Positions 13,401-26,984 of a DNA stretch of 64,000 bases are shown in pieces. The stretch comes from Lanius collurio. Its lineage: Eukaryota; Chordata; Aves; Passeriformes; Laniidae. The stretch lies in contig JACBWW010000004.1 in NCBI GenBank assembly GCA_020086605.1, positions 21,588,606-21,652,605 of the forward strand, read 5' to 3'. Made by a program: the position numbers and the translations under genes. Numbering within the stretch: position 1 is the first letter of the stretch; each line of letters begins with the position of its first letter. The notes below the pieces were generated by a model. The model was not told the DNA's origin, searched no databases, and was given only the letters and a program-made list of their open reading frames with translations.

Positions 13401-16400
13401 CCTTACTTTGCTTCTTATTTAATCCCCTCACAAACACACACTTAACTATTTTCTTTCATTTTATCACAATGACTCTTATTTTAGTGCAAGATGAGAAACA
13501 AAAAAGTATACTGTAACAGTACAGTAATCAAAATAACTTCCCCTTTTATTCTCAATATATTTAAGTTTGTTAAAAATGTCACTAACTTATTTATTTACTT
13601 TTTCTGGGGGCTGAGATCCAATTATACTCCTATAGAATAGAGGTGATGGTTATGATTTTCCACTTCACTCTAATACAGGCTTTCTCATTAAATCTCACAG
13701 CTCGGTAATCACAGTCATCACATTTGTGTTTCAGTGCTGCATTCACACTCACATTCTCCTTCCCTGGATTTCCACCCTCCTTCCCTCACCCCCTCCCCCA
13801 GATCTTTATTTACTCCCTGGCAGAAACTGCAAAATTAAAGATGTATAATGTGCAGATACAATCTTTGCTTCCTTTTCTCTGCCAGACTAGCACTCTAAAA
13901 TGCACTTCTTTTGGGAAGTACTGATATTAACTCAGTTACTGTAGTACATGAAGTACTGTTTCCCTTTGAACTACTATAAAAAAGTTGTCCTTGGATGGTA
14001 ATGGAAAGGATGGAGTAAAGCAGGAACAACAAGAATCACTTTACATACTAATAACAACAATTTAGTTATCAAAACAGTACAGAACAAGCACGCCTTTATA
14101 CTATTCTTTAAAAAATTTAGCTTCCTAGGGTTCTAATAGTCTTTTCCTATGGCTCAGGAATGCACAGTAGCACTCAGCCCAGTGCCTGTATCCTTATTTC
14201 AAAGAGAATCATTCAAACCGACATCCACCCTGTCAAGAATCTTGACTTTGAGCTGCTAATGCAGAATAAAAATCAATATAAATTTTTATCATTTGATGAA
14301 TATTTACTTCTTTCTTTCGAGTCTGGGGATTTAGAATTGAAAACTGCTGAATCAAGTCATTTTATTTTTTTTGTGTTTGTGCCAACACCAATTTACTACC
14401 CTCCTGAAAGTTCCTGAACAAGATATCTCATGCGGCATACATGTTGGTTTTTCCTGTCAATCATAACTGTGTGCCAGTAGGGAACCATAAACATTTTCCT
14501 TTCATACTCTTAGTTCTCCAAAAAGGAATATTTTGATTACTTTCCTGGAAAAAGGTAAACTTGTCTTATTTAGACATACTGTAAAATGTCTATGTCTATT
14601 TTTCTAGGACAGCTGCTGTGCCTAAATTGATACTATCTATTAAATATTTTCTTTTCAGTGTGAGTTGCTTCACACAAAGAAGCAGTTTACAATCACTGCA
14701 AACAAAGCTTAGTAGCACAAAACAGATAAAGATCTGTATTGACATTATCACTTCCCCTATATATTTTCTAAAAAACTGCATGAAAACTCTGACCAATATA
14801 GTGCACACCAAATGTTTGTGAAAATGAAGATAGCAGGAGATAAATAGATCCCACAAGCAGGCAATTAAGATATGACTATAGTTTGCATTTCATCTTTAAA
14901 AGAAATGTACCTTCAATCTCAAAAAAATAAAAGCTTATAAAAAATAGTATATGTAAAAATCCAATGTTTCCATAGTGACTAGAGTGGGGGTGAGAGAACA
15001 GGGAAAAGGAAAAATGATGCTTCTAAATTTGAAAAAGACCTAGATTAGTTTAACAAGAACTGTAAATGCAAGCAATTTTCATCTTGCAAAATTTTTTTAT
15101 ATATGACTCAGTGGCAGACGGGCTTTATCTTGAGCAATTTTGTTGGTCTCTTATAAATTAAATAAAAGTGGCAGCAGCTGTCTTTCAGAAGGCTGATATA
15201 GATTTGTATAGTCATATGATATTATGTAGACAGATGTTTTAAATAAAATAAAATATTTAGATTGCTAGATACCTTGCTAGATACAAAGGCAATTATAGGA
15301 TGTCTTTGTTAAATTAAATTTCTCATTCTTTTGAGAAGAAAAAAAGGGAATTGTCCTGGAAACTGTACCAACAGGAAATGATTCTATATCTAAAACAGCT
15401 GAAGACTGTAACTAATATAAATTTACTTGAAAATAAAAATTCTGTATTCCTCTAGAGACATACAGCAACATGCAGTAAAACCAGATGTGATAAAATTATT
15501 TTTAAAAAGTGTGTTTATATTGACATATAAAATATTAAGATAAGATCCACTCATGTAGAGAGACTGTTCAAGGCTAAAACAAAGTAGCAGAACAATTAAA
15601 GCCCAAAAATGTAAGAAAAGAGACATTTTTTCTAACAAAAAGATGTCATTTTTTGACAAATATTGCCTTCTCAGAAATATGACAGACTTCTTAATTTGAC
15701 AATGACTCTAATGTGATAACCCTTCATTGCTTTACCAAGACAAAACGCAGTGGGAACCTTTTACCTCGGCACTTTAAGGTAGACTTTGATTCACATCTAT
15801 GTTTTACTTATCAAAGTTCCACAAACAATGGTGAAAGTAAAGCCAATATCCAGTACTCAAATTCCTTAGCTGCTTTATTTAGGTAAGCTTTCCACAGTTT
15901 ATAAGGGAATTTTTCCAGACAAAGACTGTTCAACCGGGTCTTACTTGAACCCTTCAAAAAACATACCACAGGATCTAGACCATGACTGTCTGATGTAACA
16001 CAACCAAGTAATTCTTTCCAATTTTGTTGAAGATGCCACAATATAACAAACTGCATTCTGTGTACTTGTAGCTTTACTCTTTTTCAAGGCCTCTGGTACA
16101 CCTTTGTCATGACTCCAGACCCAAACCTGTACAGTTGATTTGGCTAAAGTACCCAAGGTTTTAACTTATAAAGAAAACATTCCAGGAGGAGTATGAATGC
16201 CAAAATGTAAGAGTTTTACAGGTCTGCCTTTCAAATCACCATTGATAAAAATCTATCCAAATTTGCATAGCCTCCTTGTTCCTTAATAAAACAATACAGT
16301 AGCATTGCTTGTTCAGTATCATTGCTTGCTTTTTAACTAAAACTATTTTGTAATTTGAACAATAAATTAAACTTTTTTTTTCTCTCATACTTAAAAAAAA

Positions 16401-17039
16401 AGTACTCCAGCCGTGTAAAATCAAATGAAACATGCTCAAGATATTGGAAGTGCTGTATTATAGTCCCTGTACAGGAGAAGTAAATGGTGTTAAAGATTCC
16501 TTTCAGAAAGCTTCAGGTTGGATTGCTTTCATTTTTTTCAGATAGCCTTAATTGGCTAAGTGCCTTTGGGCCAGCTAAATACCCAGAGAGACCTAATCTC
16601 AGTAATCTTGTAAATACAATGATTTCAACAGATTATCATCAAAGACATGACCATTGCATGAGATTCTGCCTGTTTCGTGCTGTATTATTTCTCATTTAGA
16701 ATGTAGTTTAAATTGCCATATTAATACAAGTTTCATTATTACAGAGTTCTGTGTTACTAAGAGTCCAACAAACAATAGGTAGTTAGCTATTTTTATTCGA
16801 GTTTAGACAGATGTTTAAATGGATATGGACAAACATTTTAGTTTCAAAATTAAAAGGAAACAGATTGAAAAATAGCAAAATCACCCTTCTCAAATTATAG
16901 ATGTCCAAAGATGACATATGTGTGTAACAAATGTTCCTGTGGCTATACGTTTACAGAATTATTTTTTTTCCTTCAAACACTAGGACATGTAACTGAGATG
17001 TCAATAACATATCACAGTATAATTATCATACCTGCTGCA

Positions 17040-17880
17040 TCTTTTTAGTTTAACACCTCTGTTGTAAGGTGTTTTGAACCACAATAGTGTGCCCCAGCCA
17101 AACCATCTTTAGTTATTGCTATTGGAACCCTCAGAGAGAGACCAGGCTGGAATTACCCTCACCAGCTTCACCTGGTCATTCACCTTCAGGTGTAGCAGGT
17201 GAGCTCCTAAAGGGTTTTTTAAGCTGAGCCAGAAGGTGTAGCAGAAGAGGAAGGAGGTGCTTGTATAGGCTTTCTGATGTCTTTTTTGTTTAGATTTCCT
17301 CTGCAAACTTGGATGCTGATCACTGGATGGGTTTTGTTGCTGCCATCATCTTGACTCTGCTTACCTGGATCTGGAGCTTCAAGGACTGACAAGTACTAAA
17401 AGATAAACTGTGCTAAATTGGAATTGAGAAAGGAGAAGCTGAAAGGCTAAATACCAAGATAGCAAGGAATAGATAAAGAGGACTGTGCTGCACTGGATTA
17501 GGAACCAATTGTATTATCTGAGAAGTGTGCATGGAGCTCTTGGATAAAGTAAAGGGACCAATCAAGTAATGTGTAATCTCATTCAGAGCAGTTGCAAAAT
17601 GTATATGTGCTGTATTATAGATAAGTTAGTAAAATGTGTAAGTACAAGTAAGTGAACTGTATAGGTTATGCATAAGTATGTAAAAGTAGTAAAATGTGTA
17701 AGTATAAGTAAGCCTAATACACAAAAGAGGTGGTAAGTAGTTATTATTGTACAAATTAGAAGATGTGTGCGTTCCTGCATAATGCCCAAAGAGGTGATGT
17801 ATATTTTAGAGAGTTTTAAAGCTTCTGTGAAATCACATTGATTTGTTGTACAGAAGTGCTGAGTTCCCACAAACCTGAAC
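17040..17880. mobile_element. Possible decayed LTR or other interspersed element
   Basis: A block distinct from its surroundings: GC-richer at 17090-17400, then a tract dominated by GTAAGTA/TAAGTAAG-type words at 17620-17770, then CATAATGCCCAAAGAGGTGATG and a sequence ending near GAACCATGG. The GTAAGTATAAGTAAG-rich tract is reminiscent of the U3 of some songbird retroviral LTRs. I see no clear TG...CA ends or target duplication and no viral coding sequence. Confidence 0.35.
17627..17712. repeat. Two-copy 60-bp-spaced direct repeat
   Basis: A 26-base word (TAGTAAAATGTGTAAGTA plus CAAGTAAG or TAAGTAAG) occurs at 17627-17652 and again at 17687-17712 with one mismatch. The offset is exactly 60 bases. 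The sequence between is diverged but similar in base composition. Confidence 0.85.
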
Positions 17881-19379
17881 CATGGAAATGTGACTTTTCT
17901 GCAGCTAAAATGTGTAGTGACTCAAGGAATCTGAAGTTCAATTACTACAAAAAAACATGTCAAATGAAAGCTTTAATGAAAAGTAAAACATTCCAGTAAC
18001 CACAAACAAGGCAATAATTACATTTTTACATTATTTTGTTAAAAATGTGGCGTATTACTACATGAGAATTCCAGGAACTCAGATTACAATAGACTGTAAT
18101 CTGTTTTCAGAGACAAAAACAAGCATGGTTTCTAAACCATCTAATGACTTTACAAAAGAGTGTGGAATACAGACTCCTTAGAAGTGAAAATAGTAACAAG
18201 AATCATTACACACTGATTAATCTAGACACAAGAGTGGTCACAAACTCTGAAGTCGAGGGTCATTAACATATTTTAAAATAAATATTTTAAATGCAGTTTA
18301 GTAAAAAAATTTTAATATCATCTTACAAATTTCTTAAACAGACTGATATTGTGAAGATATTTTTGCTTTTGTCATAGCATTAATTAAAATGGAGGCATTA
18401 AGCCTGAGTGTTACAACCATTAGAAGGTTTTATTAACAGGCACAGGCAAACTATTATACAGAGTCAGGATCCATGCAGTGGAAGTCTAAGGGTATTTTTA
18501 ACAGGAAAATATATAAGTATAGATGAGAGATGATAGCCACACAAGTAACCTTGTGGTCCAGGTCCTCTTTGCTGAGCATGCCTGAAAACTGACTTTGTAG
18601 TAATTTGTTTCCATAGATGCCCCATAGGAATTATGCTTAGAGATACTTTTGCACTATGTATACATAGAAAATTTGGTTCTGACCACAAAACGCTGCATTT
18701 ATTTTTCAATTGTGTGTCCAAAACAGGAAAGGTTAGCACATTTTTGGGGGAATCTTGGTTTCATTGTAACTGAACCATCAATATTTTAATGGAGTAGGCT
18801 CAGATTAAAAGTTCAAGTCTTGGAGCTATCAGAAATAATTATCCTCGAAAGTTGTATGGTGGCAGGACATTATGGTCTTATTTATGGAGCTTAGGTAGAA
18901 TTTCCAATCAGCATGATTGCATCTATTTCTAGTGCTTTGTTAATCGCTTCCTGAAGCTGCTCATTAAAAGCTCCTGTGTCAACACGTAATGCTGTGGTGG
19001 CTGAAACAGAGATTGGGAATACAATCACATCTCATGGTTTGGCTGAGAAGTACCTGGCAACATTGTGCACTTTATCACAAATGCTGCTTTCCCATTTGAT
19101 AAAATGTCTTACCCTGTCATGGAACAGTGGTCATTTATTTCAAAGGAACAAGCTGAATCTTCACCAGTAAATGCTGGATGTGAGAAAACATTCTATTTCT
19201 GTCTCCCTCAACAATGGAATTGCAGTGAGACCCAAGTACAGCAATTTAACATCTCTCTTACAACAGCCACAGAAGTGATGACAGCCCTAGACAATAATCA
19301 CTTGCCAATACCATAGTACTTACCTACCAACTGTGAAAGCTCTCACAGCCGTAGTCAATAATTGAACCGACCAATTCCA

Positions 19380-19640
19380 CTGTGCTGCATGTGATTGGTG
19401 ATATTATCCCTTTAAGTGTGTTATTTAAGTTTGCAATGCAGTTAATTGAAACCCTACTAGATGCAAATCAAAAGTTTCAGTCTTAATTGAGATATTTTGA
19501 AAATTGAACCCATTGCTTCAGGCAGGTGCTACATGAGATTCCATTAATATAGGTAATTAACATTAGCCTCTGCTTTAATTAACATGCACACTTTAATTAG
19601 TAAAGCATTAACCAACATTAAAAAATCTGATCTTCATGCA
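19380..19640. promoter_or_regulatory. Candidate conserved non-coding element rich in TAATT cores
   Basis: At least five TAATT/TTAAT cores (near 19443, 19483, 19554, 19576 and 19593) and a perfect octamer ATGCAAAT (19461-19468) lie within about 160 bases, with several ATTAAC/CATTAA words. This density suggests homeodomain and POU binding. It may also reflect plain AT-richness. Confidence 0.3.
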
Positions 19641-22600
19641 TCACAAAAACTGCAGAGTTATAACTGTTATTTTTTCCAAGACTGTAAATCATACAACATA
19701 TCAATTTTTTTCTTTAAATACATCAGGATATTTTAAAAAGAGAAATATACATATAAAATGTACATCTGTGTTTTAACTAAACACTTAAAATGATGCAAAA
19801 TATTTCTTAATAATATCTAAAATATGAAGGAAACTCACATAATACTTCAAAACTTTTGCCTGAAATTTATAAATATGCATATTACATGTGTCATTATCTA
19901 GTTACTTTATAAATGAAAATAATTCAGTTGCAATCAGCTTCAGTGGTTACTATTAATTCTATGGTGGAATCCAAGACAGTATTTTCCAGAGCTGGTGTTT
20001 TGAAAACAAATGTCCTGTCAACAGTACTAGCTTTGTTTCCCATCATACTTGTTTTGTCATGCTATGACTGCAAATGTGTGTGAACATGAACTGAATGTTT
20101 TCTTGAGTTTTCTCAAAGCCTAAATAACTTCAAGAACTATAGTGCCTGTTGCTCCAAAAATGTGTCCAAAAGCCCACTGCTGAGTGCCATCCCTTCTGGG
20201 ACATCGAGTAACTGGAGAGCTGAAGTAACACCACTGACCTGGTTCAAAATCAGCTTTTCTGCACAGCAGGTCCCATTTACAGCTGTACAAACCCTGTAAT
20301 CAACGGAGCTTCACAAGGAAGGGAACAAGTTCAGTTTCACTCATGCTTTCAGACCAAATACAGGAATTTCTTTTGCTACAGACAGAGTCTTTTTAGTCTG
20401 GACTAAAATTAAAAATTATTTAGAAGCATAGTATTTTTCCAGAGGTATATAACATAAGGCATTCCAAGTCCATGAAATTAAATGGTGGAGAGCTCCAGCT
20501 CAAAAACCTTTCTTTAAATAAAATTTAATATCAGTGTCTTTCAAAATACATTTCCAAACAAAGAAAAGATACTTTCAACTTCCTTACCCTTTCCTTCTGC
20601 TATGTATTTATCCATTTGATCCTTACAGCTTTGCTTTAAATATGGTAAGTTTCATTTCTGCAAACTCCTTGCTATCACAAAGATTTCTGATCCAGTCCTC
20701 TCACTTTATTTCCTGTGGTTTTTTTCTCACTATGTACAGGTGGGACATGTATTAATTATTTTTATATAATTCTCAGAATGCTGGATGTGTTGGTTTGAAT
20801 AATGGTCAGTTTAAACCTAGATCTGCACATTCTGAATATCCACTGCATTTGACAGTGAAGGGAATGGATGATGTTAAAGAACTATATATTCTATTCATAT
20901 TGAATATCTGAAGATCTCAAAGACAGCATGTACATGTGCAGAGAAAAGAGCATGTCCCTTCTGAAGTACCTTACAAGTTCCATATCAATGTCACATCAGG
21001 GCTGTTTGTTTCTTTTCATTAAATGGGAGACAACTTTAATGAAAGAAACATGAAGATAAAAAAAAATCTTTAAAATCGGAAAGATTCACTTAATCCATTT
21101 TAAGCACATTTTCTACATGGGAGTAAATCCTACACTGTGTTTCATATTCGTAACACACATGCACACACATCTCAAATATAAGGCTCTCCAGATACTGAAT
21201 GTAAAATGCTTCCAGCTAAAAAAAGCTAGGTCTGTTTGGTGCAATTTGCCAGATTTCACAGGAGTCTGCAGGACATATTGTGGAATTTTGACAGTTCTCC
21301 CTGAAAATAAAAGAACATTACAGATAAAAGAATACTTTTCTGAGTCTTTTTCATGGCATCCTGTTGAATTCACCATATTTTATAACCTGCAAAATCATAG
21401 CTAAACCAAAATCAACATAAATAGCCAAAAATCTGTCCTGACTTATATCTGAGTAACTCATAGTGATCAGAAACATATTATTTCTTGTAAAGCACTGTGA
21501 TGAGGTATTTAAAACAGTGACTTTCACAAAACAGAGTTCTTCTAGGTCTATGCACACTCAGATTTATGTGTAATGCTCAAGGGGTCCATATACTTTTATT
21601 TATTTACTTGATTGAATTTTACTATAGTTTTTCTCCATGGTAAGTGAAAGAGAAACAAGACTAAAATATGTAAAAACTGTCCTTAAAAATTATAAGCAGC
21701 ACCTTGAGGACCAAGGTAGTCCTATCCTCAGGTAAAGAACCCACAGTGTATTGAACACACAATGATAAGGAGCTACAGAAGTTCCTGCTCCTCTCTAGAA
21801 TATTTCAACTCTGCAAAAGGCCAGCTCCTCTTCAACTCCATCAGAAAATCATCCTCAGGTCGTCATTACAACCTAATAAGATTGCTGATTCTACCTATAT
21901 AGCTCTTTCACTTTTCCAGAGGAATCCTCCCTATTATTGGGCAATGGGGACAGCAGAAGGGTACAATGAAAAACTTCAATTGCAGTAATCTGCAACTGTC
22001 TTCGGGTTTGGGTGAAAAAGAGCTTCTGTTTGATTTTACAGCATGCTACTACTTATATGAGCGTGAAGTTTAGGGGATGGATTTTACAAACACTGCTCTT
22101 CATTCTATTACCACAAAGTTAAAATAGGTATATTTCCCCTTTAAATACCAAAATAAAAGTTGGGAAAAAGTGACCCAGAAATTTTATCATATAAACATCA
22201 CCCTTTCTGACTTTTCTTATACAAACTTAAAAAATTAACTGCTTAAAACAGTCCAAACATAGTAAAAACACACACTCATCCTACAATATTAAAAATATAT
22301 GACTTTGAAATTTGCTAAAGCTATCACTTTTAAAATATAGAAATTAATTCCTTAGACTGGTCAGTGTAGTAGGTATGATATCCTTCTTCAGGACAGTGAT
22401 TTCTTTAGTAAACAGTGTGTAAAAGAACTTTTCAGTAACAAGAATTATAACTATATAGGGAATAAAGTGCATTGCATTCATGACATCTTGAAACGTTGCT
22501 CTTTTCTTTTTTTTTTTTGTCCCCTCACGGAGGCCTTTAAAGAGTAAAGGGTCAAAATCTTCTCACATCCCTAAAAAAAATTAGGGTAAACATAGAAAAT

Positions 22601-24289
22601 GAAGAATGGGTTGCATTCTGTCAAAATCAATGGAAATTTTTGTTATTTCGAGCAGGCACAACATACTCCAACAAATCACGTGAAAATAATTAATATATGT
22701 CTAAACTCATAGTTCCAAATACAAGGATTCTGGACGGTAATATTCTACACATTATTAAGATACAGAATTCATATAACTGCATAAGTGATGGGGTCAGTTT
22801 TGATATGGGGTTGCAAGCAAAGAAAAGTTTGAAAGCCAATTCAGCCAAATCCCTTCTCTAAGAATAATGTAGCCCATATTATCATGAGGTAAATAGGACA
22901 ATATCATGTCCAGTTACTAACTTGGGTTGGAAGCTGAAAAGTCAGCCTTGCTTCTCCAGTGCAGCTGCAGGAGGGAAAGGCTGGGGATACAAAATCACTT
23001 TTTTTTTCCTGTTGGGAAGTGGATTTTGGCCTCCCATACTAGCTGCCACTCCTTTTAACCCAAATTAGTCATTTGAGAAGTCTTGTACCCAATGGAGTGC
23101 GACATTTTCTGAAGCACAACTTTAAACACACCTGTAACATTTCTGCAATTACTAAAAATTAAAAATATGTGATATACAACACCCAATGTCTTTCTGTTAA
23201 GAACCATTACTTTACTTAGGCTATGAAAGTATATAGCTAATGTCTTCTATGTAGTGGAGTGATAACTAGTATTTTTCTTTCTTTGAGGTTTGTGTCTAAT
23301 TTGGCAAAAGTGACTTACACTTTCAAAAGTGACAATGAATAAGATAATTCACCTTGGAAGTTAGCTTACTAAATCAATTTTTAAATCCTACATTTAATTT
23401 TTCTATTTTTAAAATGTCATAGTATACATAGTATACACACTAGAACACCAAAAACACTGGCTCTGTTAAAGATAGCAGAGAAGTATTATCTTATAATTGG
23501 AATTAATATCCATCTAAATTGAACATAACCCTTTTTAATTACATAAACTCAACCCTGAACTTAAAATCATTCCACAAAGTAGAAGCAGTCCACTTAGATG
23601 TTGATTTTTTCCCCCTTGTGTTTGCATGGTTGTCCCAGAATCCTGGAAAGAGTATTTCTTTATCTGCTGGTGTTGCTGCTTGCCAATGCCGACATTTACT
23701 ATTTGTGTCTCTGGCAGAACTTTTGTTCCCCACTTGATTTGCTGTCCTATTGAAACATTATCAGGAGCATGGGAAGTTTGCTGCTGTACTAAGGGAGAGA
23801 ACACTTTTTGTTTCCATTTTCCTTCTTAGCCATCTAATGAGAACATCAGCTTCAAAAAGCCTCTGTAACAAACTTATCTATTTTTCTTCCAGACACAAGG
23901 TAAAAAAAAATAGAAAAGCACAATATTTCTTTTTTATAAATTGTGTTTAGTTTTTTTAATTGCAAAAAATTTCCTGATAATCTTTAGACACCGGATACAA
24001 ATTTAATTCAAGAGTAAGGCCTGCAAGAAGTCAAAATACCCCAGGATTCATTGGCATTTTGCATCTCTGTAGACAAAAAAAAATGGAGAAGGAAGTCTAG
24101 AAACTTAGCAGAAACTGGAGAAAAATTAATGATAGGTAAGTTTTGATCATGTATTTCTTCTTGCCAATTGACATACATAATAGAAAATGGTAGAGAATAG
24201 GTTAAACAGTCTAAAAGGATTTTAACCTTAAATTTGACAGAAGCTAAATGGCTGTGACATTGGGTTCTTCTACTTTATTCCAGCTAGTA

Positions 24290-24660
24290 ATCCACCTTCA
24301 AAGTTCCTGTCAGGTAAATGACCTTGTATTTCATTAACTGATAATTAAATGGATTTATTCCACTAACGGTTTTAATTAAAATGCTAGAAATATTGATTAC
24401 CCCTCTCATCCTTATTCCCCCAGATGAAAAAAAGGTTTTAGGAATGTTTATTTAGAGAAGACAGAGAATTAAATTAGATTGAATCTCTATGAGACCTGAA
24501 GACTGGTTCTTTCATTTCTGCTGCTCAGGCAGAAAAAGGTTTCAATTTTTTGATGTTTGATTAATTATTTTGAAATCCATTTATGCTTACCTTGGTGTTT
24601 AATTAAAAATGTCATTTTTAGCATAATTTAATTGGCTATCTGTGGAAGACTAACTTCAAA
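24290..24660. promoter_or_regulatory. Candidate conserved non-coding element
   Basis: Unique-looking sequence with TTAATTAAAATG, ATAATTAAATGG, GATTAATTATTTTG and TTTAATTGGCTATC. TAATTA-type cores recur without simple-repeat structure. It resembles known AT-rich vertebrate enhancers in style only. Confidence 0.25.
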
Positions 24661-26950
24661 CTTATATTTAAAAAATGTTGTGTTTTTTTTTAATTTGGGG
24701 TAAAAGAAACTTTTTACTTATTTGCTTTTGCTGTAAAGGTATCATGTCATGAATGAAGAACTAAGAAGGGCTGAAGCTTAACTGGATTTACTACATTTGA
24801 ATATGAGGATACAGATGCTTATGAGTAATGCAGCTTCATTTGGCTGTACACTTGAATCTATTACCAGCCATTTAGAAACCCTAATCTAACAAAGATGGAG
24901 TGAGTCCCTCCAAATATTTTGGATTTATTGTTACTAATATTAGCCAAAATGTCTGCAGTGCATCAAGAAATGTTTTTAGTATGGGCTGGAATCCTTTTGC
25001 AAATGATTTAATATACAGTACATATTACTGAAAAAAAGGATTCAGTTCAATTTATAATCAGCAAACAAATATTAGAAATTGTAATTTAAAGTATTTTTTA
25101 AAAATTTATCTACCATGTGTATTTCACAGTTTTCTTATCCAACAGTCTTAATGATGTAAAATTTGGTTTCTACATGAACCACCATTCCACTGAAGAACTC
25201 ACTTTTTTTCTTAAGTGAGAAAGTGATTAAAATCAAACTAGTTTGTATCATTTCAATACCAAATAAGGATATGTTGTGGTCTTATAAAACGCATATTTTG
25301 TTACCACTTGCTAGTTCTAAAATATATGATCTAGAATATTCTACATGTAAAGCGACAATACTTTTGTAACAAAAACACAAACGAAATAGCTAAAGCCCTA
25401 ATTATGTAAAACACATGCTTACATTCAAGACTACATCTGTCCTATTGAAGGGCAATAGCATTATTTCCACAGTTACCACTTCAAGTCGTGGACTTGCTTA
25501 AAGGTTTTGGTGACTCAAGGCTTTCACATCTATTTATTTTTCTTTTTGTGTTATTTACTTGTGAATTTAATGCTACTTAAATATGGGTCCGAAATCTAAG
25601 AAAAATTTCACTGTTACTGAAAGACTAATTGCAGTTGGTTATTTTATTTCAAGTCAGAAAAAGAGGAAAGCTCTCCTCCATAGATATGACACTGGACTTT
25701 CACTCTTGTCAAAAACACATTAATGATCTATTTCCCATACTCAATACAGTTTATATTCTCCCCTCTTTCCCCAAGTGTTTAATGAAGAAAAATTTCACAG
25801 TCTGATTCCAAGTCCAATAAATCAATTAAAATATCCTTAATCAAAATATTTGTCTCCAGAACTCCAATTCTTTACAGCTATTTTAAAATATCATGCAAGC
25901 CTGAAATATGGTTAGGTGACAGCGACTTTTGTACAGTCATGAGTTATTTAAGAACGGGATGGCTAGAGGTCTTTGCAATTATTTACTGTCTAAAAATCAT
26001 CCTAGCTTTTAACAAATAATGGTGACATGCAAGTGACAAAAACCCCAAACCAGCCAGTGCATTTGTGGGCTTCAGAAGACCTAAACTGAGGAGCTGAGAA
26101 GAACTGTGTAGCATGATAATGCCCATCTGAAGTCACTGGATGTTCTACTCCCCCAACGTGCTCATTGTTACATTGTCAAAGCACTGCACATGGTTTTGCT
26201 CGTGCAGATTTCCATTACATTAGTGCAAGTTCACTAGGCAGCACAACATGTCAGACTCCCCAGATGGACTAGTACAGAAACTTCCTATAGCACTGTTTCC
26301 AAATTTATGGCAGCCACTCCCGTGATCACTTGTTTCCACATGTATAAGTTTGCCAGATGAGGCTGTTACTGCTTTTTGCTCTAGCTGTGAAATGGAGTGG
26401 TAAAGTGGGACCTGCCAACTCTCACAGACTGTGTCTGTTCCAGTGAAAGCAGCAAGGTCTGTCAAATCTTTTGGTCAACATTCCACTTCTTTGATATACC
26501 AAGTACCATGACACATTCCTGTCCTCTTTCAGAGAAGGACAAAAGAATGATCACAGCATTTTATTTCTGAATTTCCCTTTTATTGTTTCTTCATTTTCAT
26601 TACTGTGAATGCAGAGAAACAGAATATTGTGTAATTTTAATTTGATTTTCTGCTATTGACTTGCTCAATATTTAACAGGATCATTTTGCCTTTTTTGGTT
26701 AAATTTTGTATTTTATTGTGCAAATATATTAAGTTACAGAAGAACTTTTGACCATGTGGTGCCTATAAATTAAAATTCTGACAACAATGATCTATTGGTT
26801 GCTTTCCATATCTACTCTTAATGTCAATTTCCAAGAAAAATGCAAATAAAAAATGTCACTTAATACTAGTAACTCAGTTGTCCATGGACAAAAGAGGATT
26901 GAAAACATGAACATGTTGAAGCTTTACAGCAAAGAGCAATCACTGTTTAA

Positions 26951-26984
26951 AACTACAGAAATTACAGAAAAACTACAGAAATTA
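26951..26984. repeat. Short tandem duplication
   Basis: AACTACAGAAATTA occurs twice, 20 bases apart, with ACAGAAA words between, so the unit is partly nested. It is probably a replication-slippage product. Confidence 0.85.

Larger units (their letters stand above)
4890..17039. other. Intronic stretch with no gene found
   Basis: AT-rich unique-looking sequence apart from the CR1-like fragment, the GATA array, the tRNA-like segment and other small items listed separately. Frames of 60-96 codons on both strands lack recognisable protein features. Confidence 0.55.

Noticed and set aside
17109..17306. Minus-strand frame with basic start, as a possible small gene
   Set aside because: It lies in the repeat-like block, has no splice or promoter context, and no recognisable domain.
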